A stretch of 64,000 nucleotides of DNA from Bombyx mori. Taxonomy: Eukaryota; Arthropoda; Insecta; Lepidoptera; Bombycidae. The translations under genes and the position numbers were made by a program. Below the pieces are notes generated by a model, which saw only the letters and a list, made by a program, of their open reading frames with translations, did not search any database and was not told where the DNA came from. Positions 50,520 to 62,272 of this stretch are shown here, one piece after another. The stretch lies in the NCBI RefSeq assembly GCF_030269925.1, contig NC_085112.1, positions 16,555,501 to 16,619,500 of the forward strand. Direction: 5' to 3'. Within the stretch, counting starts at the first letter, position 1. Every line of letters begins with the position of its first letter.

Positions 50520-52900
50520 TAAGACTGAACCACATCCATCGCTCCCTCCCCTACTCCATTGCCCCCGCTATCGGGCGCGAACGCCTCAGCGGGGGACAAA
50601 GTGCCGGCCGGTGCTCCCCCGGCCAACCGCTTCTTTTGACGCCGCTTAGCTTGGCGGCGCCGATTTCGTTCAGCATTCTTGCTGGCCGGAGGGCAGGCCT
50701 TGCCCCCGGCCCGGTGGTCAGCCTTGCGCCCGGCCGCCGCACATAATAAGCAGTGCGGCGCAGCCGAGCACACGGCCGCCTTGTGTCCCGGCTGACCACA
50801 GCGAAAGCACAATCCGCTGCGGTCAACGGCACTCGCGCATTTAGCAAGGCAGTGCCCAGTGCTGAAGCATCTGAGGCACCGCCAGGCGCGTGGTTCGAGA
50901 AGGCGCACGCGGGCCGCTATCCAGCCCACGCGCAACCTGCCCGGTTCCCCCGACGGTCTCCCGGGCGGAGGAGCAGCCAAGGAGGTGGCCGCCTCTACCG
51001 GGCAACGCACCCAAACAGAGCCAGCCCCGGTATAACCGAGGCGCAGCTCGCCTACGGTTATATTCTCCAGGGCGCAGTTGCCCCGGGCGGCAATAGCCGC
51101 CGCCACCTCATCCTTGGTGGTGCAGTCGTCCAGGCCGGTCACTCTCAATTCAGCCATTTTGACCGGCCTGTGCACTCGAACCTCCTCCTCAGGCAGAACC
51201 GTACGGAGCTTCGCCGCCAGACGCTCCGCGATGCCGGAACTATCGGCACCGGGACACTCTAGTAGCTTGGCCCCATTGGCCGTCAGCCTACAGCGGAGGC
51301 CCTCCCCCGCCCCGATCTCGTCCAGATCAATAGCCGCGCACGCCCGGGAGACTACATCTCCGTATGACACGCCCTTGGCCTCGGCGGCCGGCAGCAGCGT
51401 TAAGACCACTGCCGCCGACCGCGGCGCGCGCGTCGACTTCTTCTTCGTCTTCTTTTTCTTGGCGGCCACAGGCGCTCGACCCTGTTGGGGAGCAGCCTGA
51501 GACGCCGCAGTGGCCGGTGCTCCACCCACTTGGGGAGCTGTCGGTACGGCCCTCTTGGCACCCCGCCGGGCCACCACATTCCACCCCTCGTCCATGTTAG
51601 ACGGGGGCGGGGGCAGCGGACGGGGTTGAGGCGCCTGCGATGTGCACTTCGCGTTAGCGCCGCCCCCCCGCTTGGCTCTGTCTCGCCCCGGGCCCGCCCT
51701 AGTAGCTGGAGCCTGTACGGGGGTGGAGCGGGTCACTGCAGCACCCGACACCGCGGCATGTGTAGACGCAGGCCGTTCAGCGTCACCAGCGACAATACGT
51801 TTCGCTTCGAGAGCCGCCAGCCCGCCACCCAGCCTTTCCATTACAGCCTGGACGGTGCGATCGATAATCTCGTCCAGGCTGTAGCAATTCGGTTCCGGCA
51901 GGCCCAAGATCCGTGGCCCCGCGGATCCCTGCTGCCGCTCGACGGCCGTCGCCTCCCTAGACCGCGGCGACGGGAGACGCGAACGCCGCTGTACCGCGCG
52001 CGATGGTGGCAGCACGGGCCACGGGTCGCCAGCCGCCGCTGAGGGACAGGGACCCCGAGGGACCCCGGAGACCAGCGGCGACACCGCCGGCACAGATGCC
52101 GGAGGAGTCCGCGACCCAGCGGCACGCGGCAACGTGGGCGACGACCTCGTCGCGGCCACCCGCTTGGTAGCAGCAACCTTGCCATCGGGCCGCTGCTGCG
52201 CCTGTAGCTGTGCTCGGAGCCTCAAATTCTCCGCCATCAGCTGCACCACCTGGTCATTGGCGGAAGCAACCGAAGGCAGAACCTTCGAGACTCGCGAGAC
52301 GACTTCCCGCAGCCTGCGGCCAGCAGCTTTGGTTTTGGCACTGGTCGCCGCATACGACTTGACGGTCTTCATGGCCCTGCCTATGACCAAGGCAGGGTCC
52401 CGAAGACCGCCCTCCTCCTCTTCTGTCGTCCGCCCGTCCAGCGAGGCGACAGACATCGACGCCGATGACGGCGCCGGTGACGGTGCGCCCTTCCCCCGAG
52501 CGGGTCTCCCTTTAGGGGGCGGCATCTCCTCCGCGGCAGAGGCCGAATCGGAGACTACCACCACTTTCTCCGGTGGGGCATCCGTGTCAGAGGACGACGT
52601 TAGCCCCCCCTTCCCTTCGCGGGAAGAAACTCCCCTCGATTTCCTCTTCCGCCTGACTTTCCCTTTCGGGCCAGCCGCCTCGCAGTCGCTGACGAGCGCA
52701 GAGCGCGTCGAGCCAGCGCTGGCACACCTCGGTTCGACGGGTTTTCCGCTGCCCGTCGCACAGCCCCCTTCATCGTGGCATGCTTTGCCCCCCCCAGAAT
52801 ACGTGGGGCAGCATGCTCCCACCGAAGTGGAAGCACGGAGGGATTCTCCACCTAGAGTGGTACCCTCCTGGGGTAATGTTTTTTGTAAGTTTGCCATCAT
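50519..52900 (-). CDS. ORF1: Gag-like zinc-knuckle protein, copy G
   Basis: Complete 793-aa frame with tandem ATG start (52900/52897) after an in-frame TGA. Against B/C it has A256T and S613N; S613N is shared with D and H, so it may be the older state and B/C/F the derived one. Zinc knuckles and the Lys-rich tract are unchanged. Confidence 0.94.
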   Translation of the reverse strand: MMANLQKTLPQEGTTLGGESLRASTSVGACCPTYSGGGKACHDEGGCATGSGKPVEPRCASAGSTRSALVSDCEAAGPKGKVRRKRKSRGVSSREGKGGLTSSSDTDAPPEKVVVVSDSASAAEEMPPPKGRPARGKGAPSPAPSSASMSVASLDGRTTEEEEGGLRDPALVIGRAMKTVKSYAATSAKTKAAGRRLREVVSRVSKVLPSVASANDQVVQLMAENLRLRAQLQAQQRPDGKVAATKRVAATRSSPTLPRAAGSRTPPASVPAVSPLVSGVPRGPCPSAAAGDPWPVLPPSRAVQRRSRLPSPRSREATAVERQQGSAGPRILGLPEPNCYSLDEIIDRTVQAVMERLGGGLAALEAKRIVAGDAERPASTHAAVSGAAVTRSTPVQAPATRAGPGRDRAKRGGGANAKCTSQAPQPRPLPPPPSNMDEGWNVVARRGAKRAVPTAPQVGGAPATAASQAAPQQGRAPVAAKKKKTKKKSTRAPRSAAVVLTLLPAAEAKGVSYGDVVSRACAAIDLDEIGAGEGLRCRLTANGAKLLECPGADSSGIAERLAAKLRTVLPEEEVRVHRPVKMAELRVTGLDDCTTKDEVAAAIAARGNCALENITVGELRLGYTGAGSVWVRCPVEAATSLAAPPPGRPSGEPGRLRVGWIAARVRLLEPRAWRCLRCFSTGHCLAKCASAVDRSGLCFRCGQPGHKAAVCSAAPHCLLCAAAGRKADHRAGGKACPPASKNAERNRRRQAKRRQKKRLAGGAPAGTLSPAEAFAPDSGGNGVGEGAMDVVQS

Positions 52901-53700
52901 TCATTTCGTTCCTTTGTTATTTAACCAGGGGTCGGTCCCCTGGGACGGCCCTCACGACTGGACACCCTCCAGCCACTCATCCCATCACCGGGCACGTCAC
53001 AGGCTTAGGATTAGGGCATTTTTTATAGAGGTTTGCATCCTCGCGGCCCCTACTAGGCAGCGGCCCCCGCCCCCCACCAAGTGGGGATTACGGTATGGGA
53101 CAACCCTTGGGACTAGACTCCCTCCAGCCATTCATCCCATCGTCAGGTGTCAAAAACTTGGGATTGGGGCATTTTTTATAGAGGTTCGCATCCTCACGGC
53201 CCCTGCTAGGCAGCAGCCCCCGTCCCCTACTCGGTAGGGATTGCGGTGTGCTTCTTCGAAGCCACGCCGGTAAACCGGTACCCCCCTTTGGGGGGCCTTC
53301 CCCTGTAGCCGCCAAGAGGCAGCCGGGGACATGGCAACCAGCGACCGGAAGGGAGTGCCCTCCGGTTCACTTCTCATCCACGTGGGGTCTACCATTACTG
53401 ACAGACCCACACGTCCGACCACGGTGTGGCCACGCCGGCGTACCGGTACCCTCCTCTGGAGGGCCTTCCCCTTTAGCAGCCAAAGAGCTGCCGGGGACAT
53501 GGCCTAGCATCCAAGAGGGCTCCAGAAGGGAGCCCTCTCCCGCTTCACACACACTTTGTCCAGCAAAGGTGGGAAACGGGAACACGGTGTGCAGTCTTCT
53601 TTGTTCACGGCACCCCTGTGCAGACAACGCTGCTCCACGGTATCGGGGTGCACGCTTAAGCCCCACCGCCGCGACAAGGCGAGACCACGTTCGGTGGGGG
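52901..53700 (-). promoter_or_regulatory. 5' UTR with duplicated modules, copy G (several private changes)
   Basis: Same two pairs of modules as in copy B. Private changes cluster at 53500-53580. Two of them fall on opposite sides of one stem: GAGGGCTCC (53515-53523) pairs perfectly with GGAGCCCTC (53529-53537), where B, C and H have GACGGCTCC and GGAGCCATC with a mismatch. This hints at a real RNA stem. Confidence 0.65.
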
Positions 53701-54735
53701 TGCAATCACTTAGGTGGATTTCGCAGTAAAAGTTTGTACGGTGAACGGGTTTTGGTCAATTTTTTGACGTTTCGTGTTAGCTAGAGGGACGTGCGATACC
53801 TCAAAAGAAGCGTCTCGACGCGCTCTAGCCAGTGATACAGAATTTAAAAATTATTTAGAAGAAAAATTTTTTATTTTTCAGCAAAACAAAAAATTTTTGA
53901 CGTTTTTGACAGGAAAAGAGAAAATTTTGTATTTCTGAAGGCGCAGAACGCACTCCAGAAGGTAGGGCGGATCGGTAAGTATATAATAAGTAAGTTGAAT
54001 TTGCAAAAGCAACAAAATAACTTTGAAAAAATAATGAATATTTAAATATTTTCAGGTCGAAAAGGTGGGGGTGTCAAAAAATGACGTCACACCACTGCGA
54101 TTTCTAGTTTGAAGGGTCGGTGCGTGCTTACAAGCCAGTTGCACTTTAAAATCGCAAAAAACCGCTTCAAAATAAGCCTCTTGTAAGAAAAGTTATGGAG
54201 GGTGATTTTTGGTGTGCAATCACTTAGGTGGATTTCGCAGTAAAAGTTTGTACGGTGAACGGGTTTTGGTCAATTTTTTGACGTTTCGTGTTAGCTAGAG
54301 GGACGTGCGATACCTCAAAAGAAGCGTCTCGACGCGCTCTAGCCAGTGATACAGAATTTAAAAATTATTTAGAAGAAAAATTTTTTATTTTTCAGCAAAA
54401 CAAAAAATTTTTGACGTTTTTGACAGGAAAAGAGAAAATTTTGTATTTCTGAAGGCGCAGAACGCACTCCAGAAGGTAGGGCGGATCGGTAAGTATATAA
54501 TAAGTAAGTTGAATTTGCAAAAGCAACAAAATAACTTTGAAAAAATAATGAATATTTAAATATTTTCAGGTCGAAAAGGTGGGGGTGTCAAAAAATGACG
54601 TCACACCACTGCGATTTCTAGTTTGAAGGGTCGGTGCGTGCTTACAAGCCAGTTGCACTTTAAAATCGCAAAAAACCGCTTCAAAATAAGCCTCTTGTAA
54701 GAAAAGTTATGGAGGGTGATTTTTGGTGTGCAATC

Positions 54736-54739
<4 letters not shown>
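53701..54739 (+). repeat. Two 514-bp satellite monomers between copies G and H
   Basis: Duplication tgcaatcactt, then monomers 53712-54225 and 54226-54739 with one empty site between them. Confidence 0.98.
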
Positions 54740-54788
<49 letters not shown>

Positions 54789-54791
54789 TTT

Positions 54792-54832
<41 letters not shown>

Positions 54833-55236
54833 CCACAGGAGAAAATCGCCGGATCCCCACCCGCGCGGCAGGTGGGGTATGTGGGAGTTGAACCTCACTA
54901 AAAACTCCTGCCGCTCACAACCGGCGCCCTACCTCGGACCGGGCCGGAGCCCAGTCGGGGCTATTGAAACGGCGGGACAGGGTTGACGCAGAGCACATTA
55001 CATCCATCCCACCGTCCCACGGACGCCGGACCGGTGGCCGCCAGCGAAACGACCACCGGTTCCCTCGTTCAGCGGGCCGAGAGCCCGCTTTGATGGCGCC
55101 GCGTTACACCTTCCCCCAGAGCGGTCGGGGGAACGCGGTCTACCATCACCCGGCTTCCTATTGCGGGTGAGCGTGCAGAGCACGCCACCCCTCGTCTGGG
55201 TCCCTCCCCGCACAAAACGGGTGGGACCCCTAGCTC

Positions 55237-58200
55237 TTAGGGGGCCAGGTCACGGATACGACCCCGGTCCCGACCCCCTGCTCGGCGGCGGCGGGTTTCC
55301 GCGTAGTGAGGAGAGCTTTCCCTCACTCGCCCCGCCGCCTCCTTCTGCGAGATGGTGCACTCGCAGAAGTCGAGCATAGCCTTCCATGACTCATCGCTGC
55401 CAAGCATCGACGCCACGACGCCAGGCAGCGACAAGTCAGGTCCTATCTTTGCGACCAGGACACGGCGCTGCACCTCCCAAGCGGGGCAGACAGCGAGCGT
55501 ATGCTCCGCCGTGTCCAGGTCGTGTCCACAATGGTGACACCTCGTCGTCGGCTCAGCCCCTATCCGGCGCAGGTACTTCCCGAAGCATCCGTGCCCGGTC
55601 AGCACCTGCACCAGACGAAAGGTGAGACGTCCCTCGCCACGATTCACCCAGTCATCAAAGACCGGGTAAACCGCCTCGACGGTCCGTAGCCCCCACGTGG
55701 GGTTGGCCAATCGCCTCGACCACGACTCGAGCACGGACCGCCGAGAATGGGCCTTCCGCGCCCGCAGCTCACTCTCGGGGACCCGCGCCACGCCCCGAGC
55801 ACGAAGCTCGCTGCGCCACCGATAGTCGGCAGCGAGCGACTCCGCCTCCAGCTCCCATGGCGGCGTCCCCGCCAAAACACACGCCGCCTCGAAGGAGACG
55901 GTGCGATATCCGCGGATGACCCTGATGGCAACGGTGCGCTGCGGCCGGCGCAAGAACCGAGCCATAGTGGCCCGGTTGCGCGGCTCAGCCCACACAGGTG
56001 CACCGTACAGGGCCATCGATCGCACCACCCCCGCGTAGAGACGGCGCACAACCTGATCCGGTCCCCCAATATTCGGGAGCAGCCGGCTCAAAGAACCGGC
56101 CGTCCCCATCAATCGGGGGACCAGCTCCGCAAAGTGAGCACGAAAGGCCCACCGGCTGTCCAACACGAGGCCGAGGTACTTCAACTGCACCCCGACCCCT
56201 ATCCGGACGCCTCCAACCACGATGTGGGTGTCAACGGGTGGCGCCCTCCGCGGCCCGTGAAACCACAGAGCCTCGGATTTATTGAGCGCCACGTCGAGAC
56301 CCAGCCTCCTTATCCTTCCGACGACGAGGGCCACTCCCGCTGTGGCGAGACGGGCAGACTCCCTAAAATCATCCCCCCGGGCCACGACCAACGTGTCGTC
56401 CGCGTAACAAATAACGCGGAGGCCCGGGAGGAGGGCGCCCCTCAGCACCCAGTCGTACCCGATATTCCACAAGAGGGGGCCGAGAACCGACCCCTGCGGA
56501 ACACCACGCACGACCGGAAAACGATGAAGGGTCCCACCGTACCCGGTACATACGACCGACCTGGCCCCCAAATAGGACCCAACCAGCCGGCGGAGGTAGA
56601 GGGGCACTCCATGCCTCTCCAGTGCCCCCCCTATCACGGTCCAGGGCAGAGTGTTAAATGCGTTGGCGATGTCAAGAGACACCGCCAGCGCCACCCCACC
56701 CCGAGAAACGGCCTCGTCCGAGAGGGACCGCACACGAAGAATTGCATCCACGGTCGAACGGCCCTCCCGGAAGCCGTACTGCTCCGCCGACAGGTCAGGC
56801 CCCACCCCGACCAGGTGCCGAACGATGCGGGCAGCCAGAATACGTTCCAGCAATTTTCCCGTCTCGTCCAGCAGCACGATAGGACGATACCCGGCGGCTG
56901 TATCCACCGGGCGCCCCTCCTTCCTCAACAACACAAGTCTACCCGTCCGCCAGAGCGACGGAAACCGTCCCGACTCCAAGCAGCCATTATATAGCTCAAG
57001 GAGCCGGTCCCCCAGGGCACCGAGGGCCAAGGCCAATACCCGGCCGTGGACTCCGTCCGGGCCGGGGGCCGTGTCTCTCGCAGTCATCTTGACAACGGCC
57101 ACCCGGAGCTCTGCCTCGGTAATACGAGGCACCTCAGCAGGAGCTTGGCCGTCGACGGTGTCAGACGGCCCGCCCATAGCGGGAGGGACAAAACCCTGCC
57201 GCTCCTGCGGGAACAACGCCGAAACGATGTCCCGCAGCTGCTGGGGCTGGAGACGCTCAGTCATAGAGGGGGCCCACGGGCGCAACTTGCCGCGTACCAA
57301 TTTGTATGGGCTCCCCCACGGATCCGCTTCGAGCGCCTCCAAGAGTCTCTCCATGTTCTGCTCCTTGGCCCGCCTGATGGCCAGCCGCAGGGCGTCCTTC
57401 GCAGCGCGATATTCGCGGTGCAGCCGAGCTTCCTCCTCCGCGAACGCGACGGGCTCGTCGCGCCGCAGGCGGCGGCGACGGCGGTGTCTAGTGCACCGGC
57501 GGCTCGCCCGAATGGAGACCGCACGCAGTCTTGCAATTTCGGGCGACCACCAGGGCGACTGTCGCCGTCCAGAGTGCCGAGAGCCGACCCGGGGCATCGA
57601 GGCATCACATATGCGGTGCATCGCGCCCCGGAACCATTCGGCCTCGGTTTCCACATCGACAGGTTGTGGGCGCTTGGGCGCCCACGCCGCCACCATAGAG
57701 GCCTCCACCAGGAGCTCCCTGTTCAGGAGCTTCAGTGCCCACCTAGGGAATGACCGGGATGCACTCTGCGGGGGGACAACCCCGCGGGCACCCGCAGCCG
57801 GCGCCGGCGCAGGGGCAGAAAGATCGTACCGGATATACCGGTGATCGGACAACGATTCCGCCCCCACCACCACTCTCCAGCCGAGGATGCGCCGCGCGAC
57901 GGGCGAGCTCGCGAACGTCAAGTCCACGATAGACTCGCCCGCCCACCGCACGCAAGTCGCGATCGAGCCCCTATTAACGATACAGAGACCGACCGCGACC
58001 GCCCACTCCTCCAGCAGCCTACCACGAGCGTCCGTGAATGGGGAACCCCAAGCGACAGACTTCGCATTGAAGTCCCCCGCCAGTATCACTGAACGGGGAG
58101 CGAGGTGACGAGCGATCACCTCTAGCCCGTCCAGGAACCGCTCGAACTCGACGGTAGGCCGATTCGGAGAAAAGTACACCCCGATCACGACGATATTTTC

Positions 58201-58452
58201 TAACTGTACCGCGACGATCCCGGGGCCCCTGGTCACCATCGCCAGGGGGGGGACCATCGCGGTTCTTCTGATATGTATGGCCGCCAAGCCATCAACGTCC
58301 CCAAACCAACAGTCATCCGCTGGGGGAACGAAGTATGGCTCGGCGACCACAGCCACGTCAATTGACCACTCCGCCATGGTCTGGAGCAACATGTCCTGAG
58401 CCCCAGCGGAGTGGTTCAAGTTTCCCTGCAGGAAGCGATAGGTGTGATCCAT
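55237..58452 (-). CDS. ORF2: AP endonuclease, reverse transcriptase and zinc finger, copy H
   Basis: Complete 1071-aa frame. Differences from copy C are T171A (endonuclease, before the IVDLTF box), T217A, D226V, E419Q, K459R and A531T (in the RPIVLLDEAGK motif of the RT). Catalytic residues N11, E38, D127, D203-H204, D594 and YADD are all kept. A531T lies in a conserved motif and could reduce activity; that is a guess. Confidence 0.95.
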   Translation of the reverse strand: MDHTYRFLQGNLNHSAGAQDMLLQTMAEWSIDVAVVAEPYFVPPADDCWFGDVDGLAAIHIRRTAMVPPLAMVTRGPGIVAVQLENIVVIGVYFSPNRPTVEFERFLDGLEVIARHLAPRSVILAGDFNAKSVAWGSPFTDARGRLLEEWAVAVGLCIVNRGSIATCVRWAGESIVDLTFASSPVARRILGWRVVVGAESLSDHRYIRYDLSAPAPAPAAGARGVVPPQSASRSFPRWALKLLNRELLVEASMVAAWAPKRPQPVDVETEAEWFRGAMHRICDASMPRVGSRHSGRRQSPWWSPEIARLRAVSIRASRRCTRHRRRRRLRRDEPVAFAEEEARLHREYRAAKDALRLAIRRAKEQNMERLLEALEADPWGSPYKLVRGKLRPWAPSMTERLQPQQLRDIVSALFPQERQGFVPPAMGGPSDTVDGQAPAEVPRITEAELRVAVVKMTARDTAPGPDGVHGRVLALALGALGDRLLELYNGCLESGRFPSLWRTGRLVLLRKEGRPVDTAAGYRPIVLLDETGKLLERILAARIVRHLVGVGPDLSAEQYGFREGRSTVDAILRVRSLSDEAVSRGGVALAVSLDIANAFNTLPWTVIGGALERHGVPLYLRRLVGSYLGARSVVCTGYGGTLHRFPVVRGVPQGSVLGPLLWNIGYDWVLRGALLPGLRVICYADDTLVVARGDDFRESARLATAGVALVVGRIRRLGLDVALNKSEALWFHGPRRAPPVDTHIVVGGVRIGVGVQLKYLGLVLDSRWAFRAHFAELVPRLMGTAGSLSRLLPNIGGPDQVVRRLYAGVVRSMALYGAPVWAEPRNRATMARFLRRPQRTVAIRVIRGYRTVSFEAACVLAGTPPWELEAESLAADYRWRSELRARGVARVPESELRARKAHSRRSVLESWSRRLANPTWGLRTVEAVYPVFDDWVNRGEGRLTFRLVQVLTGHGCFGKYLRRIGAEPTTRCHHCGHDLDTAEHTLAVCPAWEVQRRVLVAKIGPDLSLPGVVASMLGSDESWKAMLDFCECTISQKEAAGRVRESSPHYAETRRRRAGGRDRGRIRDLAP

Positions 58453-60833
58453 TAAGACTGAACCACATCCATCGCTCCCCCCCCTACTCCATTGCCCCCA
58501 CTATCGGGCGCGAACGCCTCAGCGGGGGACAAAGTGCCGGCCGGTGCTCCCCCGGCCAACCGCTTCTTTTGACGCCGCTTAGCTTGGCGGCGCCGATTTC
58601 GTTCAGCATTCTTGCTGGCCGGAGGGCAGGCCTTGCCCCCGGCCCGGTGGTCAGCCTTGCGCCCGGCCGCCGCACATAATAAGCAGTGCGGCGCAGCCGA
58701 GCACACGGCCGCCTTGTGTCCCGGCTGACCACAGCGAAAGCACAATCCGCTGCGGTCAACGGCACTCGCGCATTTAGCAAGGCAGTGCCCAGTGCTGAAG
58801 CATCTGAGGCACCGCCAGGCGCGTGGTTCGAGAAGGCGCACGCGGGCCGCTATCCAGCCCACGCGCAACCTGCCCGGTTCCCCCGACGGTCTCCCGGGCG
58901 GAGGAGCAGCCAAGGAGGTGGCCGCCTCTACCGGGCAACGCACCCAAACAGAGCCAGCCCCGGTATAACCGAGGCGCAGCTCGCCTACGGTTATATTCTC
59001 CAGGGCGCAGTTGCCCCGGGCGGCAATAGCCGCCGCCACCTCATCCTTAGTGGTGCAGTCGTCCAGGCCGGTCACTCTCAATTCAGCCATTTTGACCGGC
59101 CTGTGCACTCGAACCTCCTCCTCAGGCAGAACCGTACGGAGCTTCGCCGCCAGACGCTCCGCGATGCCGGAACTATCGGCACCGGGACACTCTAGTAGCT
59201 TGGCCCCATTGGCCGTCAGCCTACAGCGGAGGCCCTCCCCCGCCCCGATCTCGTCCAGATCAATAGCCGCGCACGCCCGGGAGACTACATCTCCGTATGA
59301 CACGCCCTTGGCCTCGGCGGCCGGCAGCAGCGTTAAGACCACTGCCGCCGACCGCGGCGCGCGCGTCGACTTCTTCTTCGTCTTCTTTTTCTTGGCGGCC
59401 ACAGGCGCTCGACCCTGTTGGGGAGCAGCCTGAGACGCCGCAGTGGCCGGTGCTCCACCCACTTGGGGAGCTGTCGGTACGGCCCTCTTGGCACCCCGCC
59501 GGGCCACCACATTCCACCCCTCGTCCATGTTAGACGGGGGCGGGGGCAGCGGACGGGGTTGAGGCGCTTGCGATGTGCACTTCGCGTTAGCGCCGCCCCC
59601 CCGCTTGGCTCTGTCTCGCCCCGGGCCCGCCCTAGTAGCTGGAGCCTGTACGGGGGTGGAGCGGGTCACTGCAGCACCCGACACCGCGGCATGTGTAGAC
59701 GCAGGCCGTTCAGCGTCACCAGCGACAATACGTTTCGCTTCGAGAGCCGCCAGCCCGCCACCCAGCCTTTCCATTACAGCCTGGACGGTGCGATCGATAA
59801 TCTCGTCCAGGCTGTAGCAATTCGGTTCCGGCAGGCCCAAGATCCGTGGCCCCGCGGATCCCTGCTGCCGCTCGACGGCCGTCGCCTCCCTAGACCGCGG
59901 CGACGGGAGACGCGAACGCCGCTGTACCGCGCGCGATGGTGGCAGCACGGGCCACGGGTCGCCAGCCGCCGCTGAGGGACAGGGACCCCGAGGGACCCCG
60001 GAGACCAACGGCGACACCGCCGGCACAGATGCCGGAGGAGTCCGCGACCCAGCGGCACGCGGCAACGCGGGCGACGACCTCGTCGCGGCTACCCGCTTGG
60101 TAGCAGCAACCTTGCCATCGGGCCGCTGCCGCGCCTGTAGCTGTGCTCGGAGCCTCAAATTCTCCGCCATCAGCTGCACCACCTGGTCATTAGCGGAAGC
60201 AACCGAAGGCAGAACCTTCGAGACTCGCGAGACGACTTCCCGCAGCCTGCGGCCAGCAGCTTTGGTTTTGGCACTGGTCGCCGCATACGACTTGACGGTC
60301 TTCATGGCCCTGCCTATGACCAAGGCAGGGTCCCGAAGACCGCCCTCCTCCTCTTCTGTCGTCCGCCCGTCCAGCGAGGCGACAGACATCGACGCCGATG
60401 ACGGCGCCGGTGACGGTGCGCCCTTCCCCCGAGCGGGTCTCCCTTTAGGGGGCGGCATCTCCTCCGCGGCAGAGGCCGAATCGGAGACTACCACCACTTT
60501 CTCCGGTGGGGCATCCGTGTCAGAGGACGACGTTAGCCCCCCCTTCCCTTCGCGGGAAGAAACTCCCCTCGATTTCCTCTTCCGCCTGACTTTCCCTTTC
60601 GGGCCAGCCGCCTCGCAGTCGCTGACGAGCGCAGAGCGCGTCGAGCCAGCGCTGGCACACCTCGGTTCGACGGGTTTTCCGCTGCCCGTCGCACAGCCCC
60701 CTTCATCGTGGCATGCTTTGCCCCCCCCAGAATACGTGGGGCAGCATGCTCCCACCGAAGTGGAAGCACGGAGGGATTCTCCACCTAGAGTGGTACCCTC
60801 CTGGGGTAATGTTTTTTGTAAGTTTGCCATCAT
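58452..60833 (-). CDS. ORF1: Gag-like zinc-knuckle protein, copy H
   Basis: Complete 793-aa frame with tandem ATG start (60833/60830). Differences from B/C are Q235R, S613N and E785G. Knuckles at 675-736 are intact. The frame ends in TAATG with ORF2 (58450-58454). Confidence 0.94.
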   Translation of the reverse strand: MMANLQKTLPQEGTTLGGESLRASTSVGACCPTYSGGGKACHDEGGCATGSGKPVEPRCASAGSTRSALVSDCEAAGPKGKVRRKRKSRGVSSREGKGGLTSSSDTDAPPEKVVVVSDSASAAEEMPPPKGRPARGKGAPSPAPSSASMSVASLDGRTTEEEEGGLRDPALVIGRAMKTVKSYAATSAKTKAAGRRLREVVSRVSKVLPSVASANDQVVQLMAENLRLRAQLQARQRPDGKVAATKRVAATRSSPALPRAAGSRTPPASVPAVSPLVSGVPRGPCPSAAAGDPWPVLPPSRAVQRRSRLPSPRSREATAVERQQGSAGPRILGLPEPNCYSLDEIIDRTVQAVMERLGGGLAALEAKRIVAGDAERPASTHAAVSGAAVTRSTPVQAPATRAGPGRDRAKRGGGANAKCTSQAPQPRPLPPPPSNMDEGWNVVARRGAKRAVPTAPQVGGAPATAASQAAPQQGRAPVAAKKKKTKKKSTRAPRSAAVVLTLLPAAEAKGVSYGDVVSRACAAIDLDEIGAGEGLRCRLTANGAKLLECPGADSSGIAERLAAKLRTVLPEEEVRVHRPVKMAELRVTGLDDCTTKDEVAAAIAARGNCALENITVGELRLGYTGAGSVWVRCPVEAATSLAAPPPGRPSGEPGRLRVGWIAARVRLLEPRAWRCLRCFSTGHCLAKCASAVDRSGLCFRCGQPGHKAAVCSAAPHCLLCAAAGRKADHRAGGKACPPASKNAERNRRRQAKRRQKKRLAGGAPAGTLSPAEAFAPDSGGNGVGGGAMDVVQS

Positions 60834-61634
60834 TCATTTCGTTCCTTTGTTATTTAACCAGGGGTCGGTCCCCTGGGACGGCCCTCACGACTGGACACCC
60901 TCCAGCCACTCATCCCATCACCGGGCACGTCACAGGCTTAGGATTAGGGCATTTTTTATAGAGGTTTGCATCCTCGCGGCCCCTACTAGGCAGCGGCCCC
61001 CGCCCCCCACCAAGTGGGGATTACGGTATGGGACAACCCTTGGGACTAGACTCCCTCCAGCCATTCATCCCATCGTCAGGTGTCAAAAACTTGGGATTGG
61101 GGCATTTTTTATAGAGGTTCGCATCCTCACGGCTCCTGCTAGGCAGCAGCCCCCGTCCCCTACTCGGTAGGGATTGCGGTGTGCTTCTTCGAAGCCACGC
61201 CGGTAAACCGGTACCCCCCTTTGGGGGGCCTTCCCCTGTAGCCGCCAAGAGGCAGCCGGGGACATGGCAACCAGCGACCGGAAGGGAGTGCCCTCCGGTT
61301 CACTTCTCATCCACGTGGGGTCTACCATTACTGACAGACCCACACGTCTGACCACGGTGTGGCCACGCCGGCGTACCGGTACCCTCCTCTGGAGGGCCTT
61401 CCCCTTTAGCAGCCAAAAAGCTGCCGGGGACATGGCCTAGCATTCAAGACGGCTCCAGAAGGGAGCCATCTCCCGCTTCACGCACCCTTTGTCCAGCAAA
61501 GGTGGGAAAACGGGAACACGGTGTGCAGTCCTCTTTGTTCACGGCACCCCTGTGCAGACAACGCTGCTCCACGGTATCGGGGTGCACGCTTAAGCCCCAC
61601 CGCCGCGACAAGGCGAGACCACGTTCGGTGGGGG
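60834..61634 (-). promoter_or_regulatory. 5' UTR with duplicated modules, copy H
   Basis: Layout as in copy B, with both pairs of tandem modules and the terminal hairpin. It lacks the private changes of copy G near the 5' end, so G and H are not simple duplicates of one another. Confidence 0.7.

Positions 61635-62272
<638 letters not shown>

Larger units (their letters stand above)
46880..53700 (-). mobile_element. Satellite-specific R1-clade element, copy G (full length)
   Basis: T run of 22 bases, 3' UTR, both ORFs open, complete 5' UTR ending GGGGG directly before tgcaatcactt. The duplication is two bases shorter than in B/C and the same as in H. T217A in ORF2 and S613N in ORF1 are shared with H, so G and H form a third sublineage. 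Confidence 0.97.
54740..61634 (-). mobile_element. Satellite-specific R1-clade element, copy H (full length, long A tail)
   Basis: Full 5' UTR, both ORFs open, 3' UTR and a 95-base tail (54738-54832 as T on +) broken only by two G. The 5' join GGGGG-tgcaatcactt equals that of copy G. It carries more private amino-acid changes in ORF2 than the other full-length copies. Confidence 0.97.

Noticed and set aside
54709..54986. Small proteins with poly-Phe or poly-Lys runs
   Set aside because: They are translations of the element's A tail or of the T109 expansion, plus 3' UTR.
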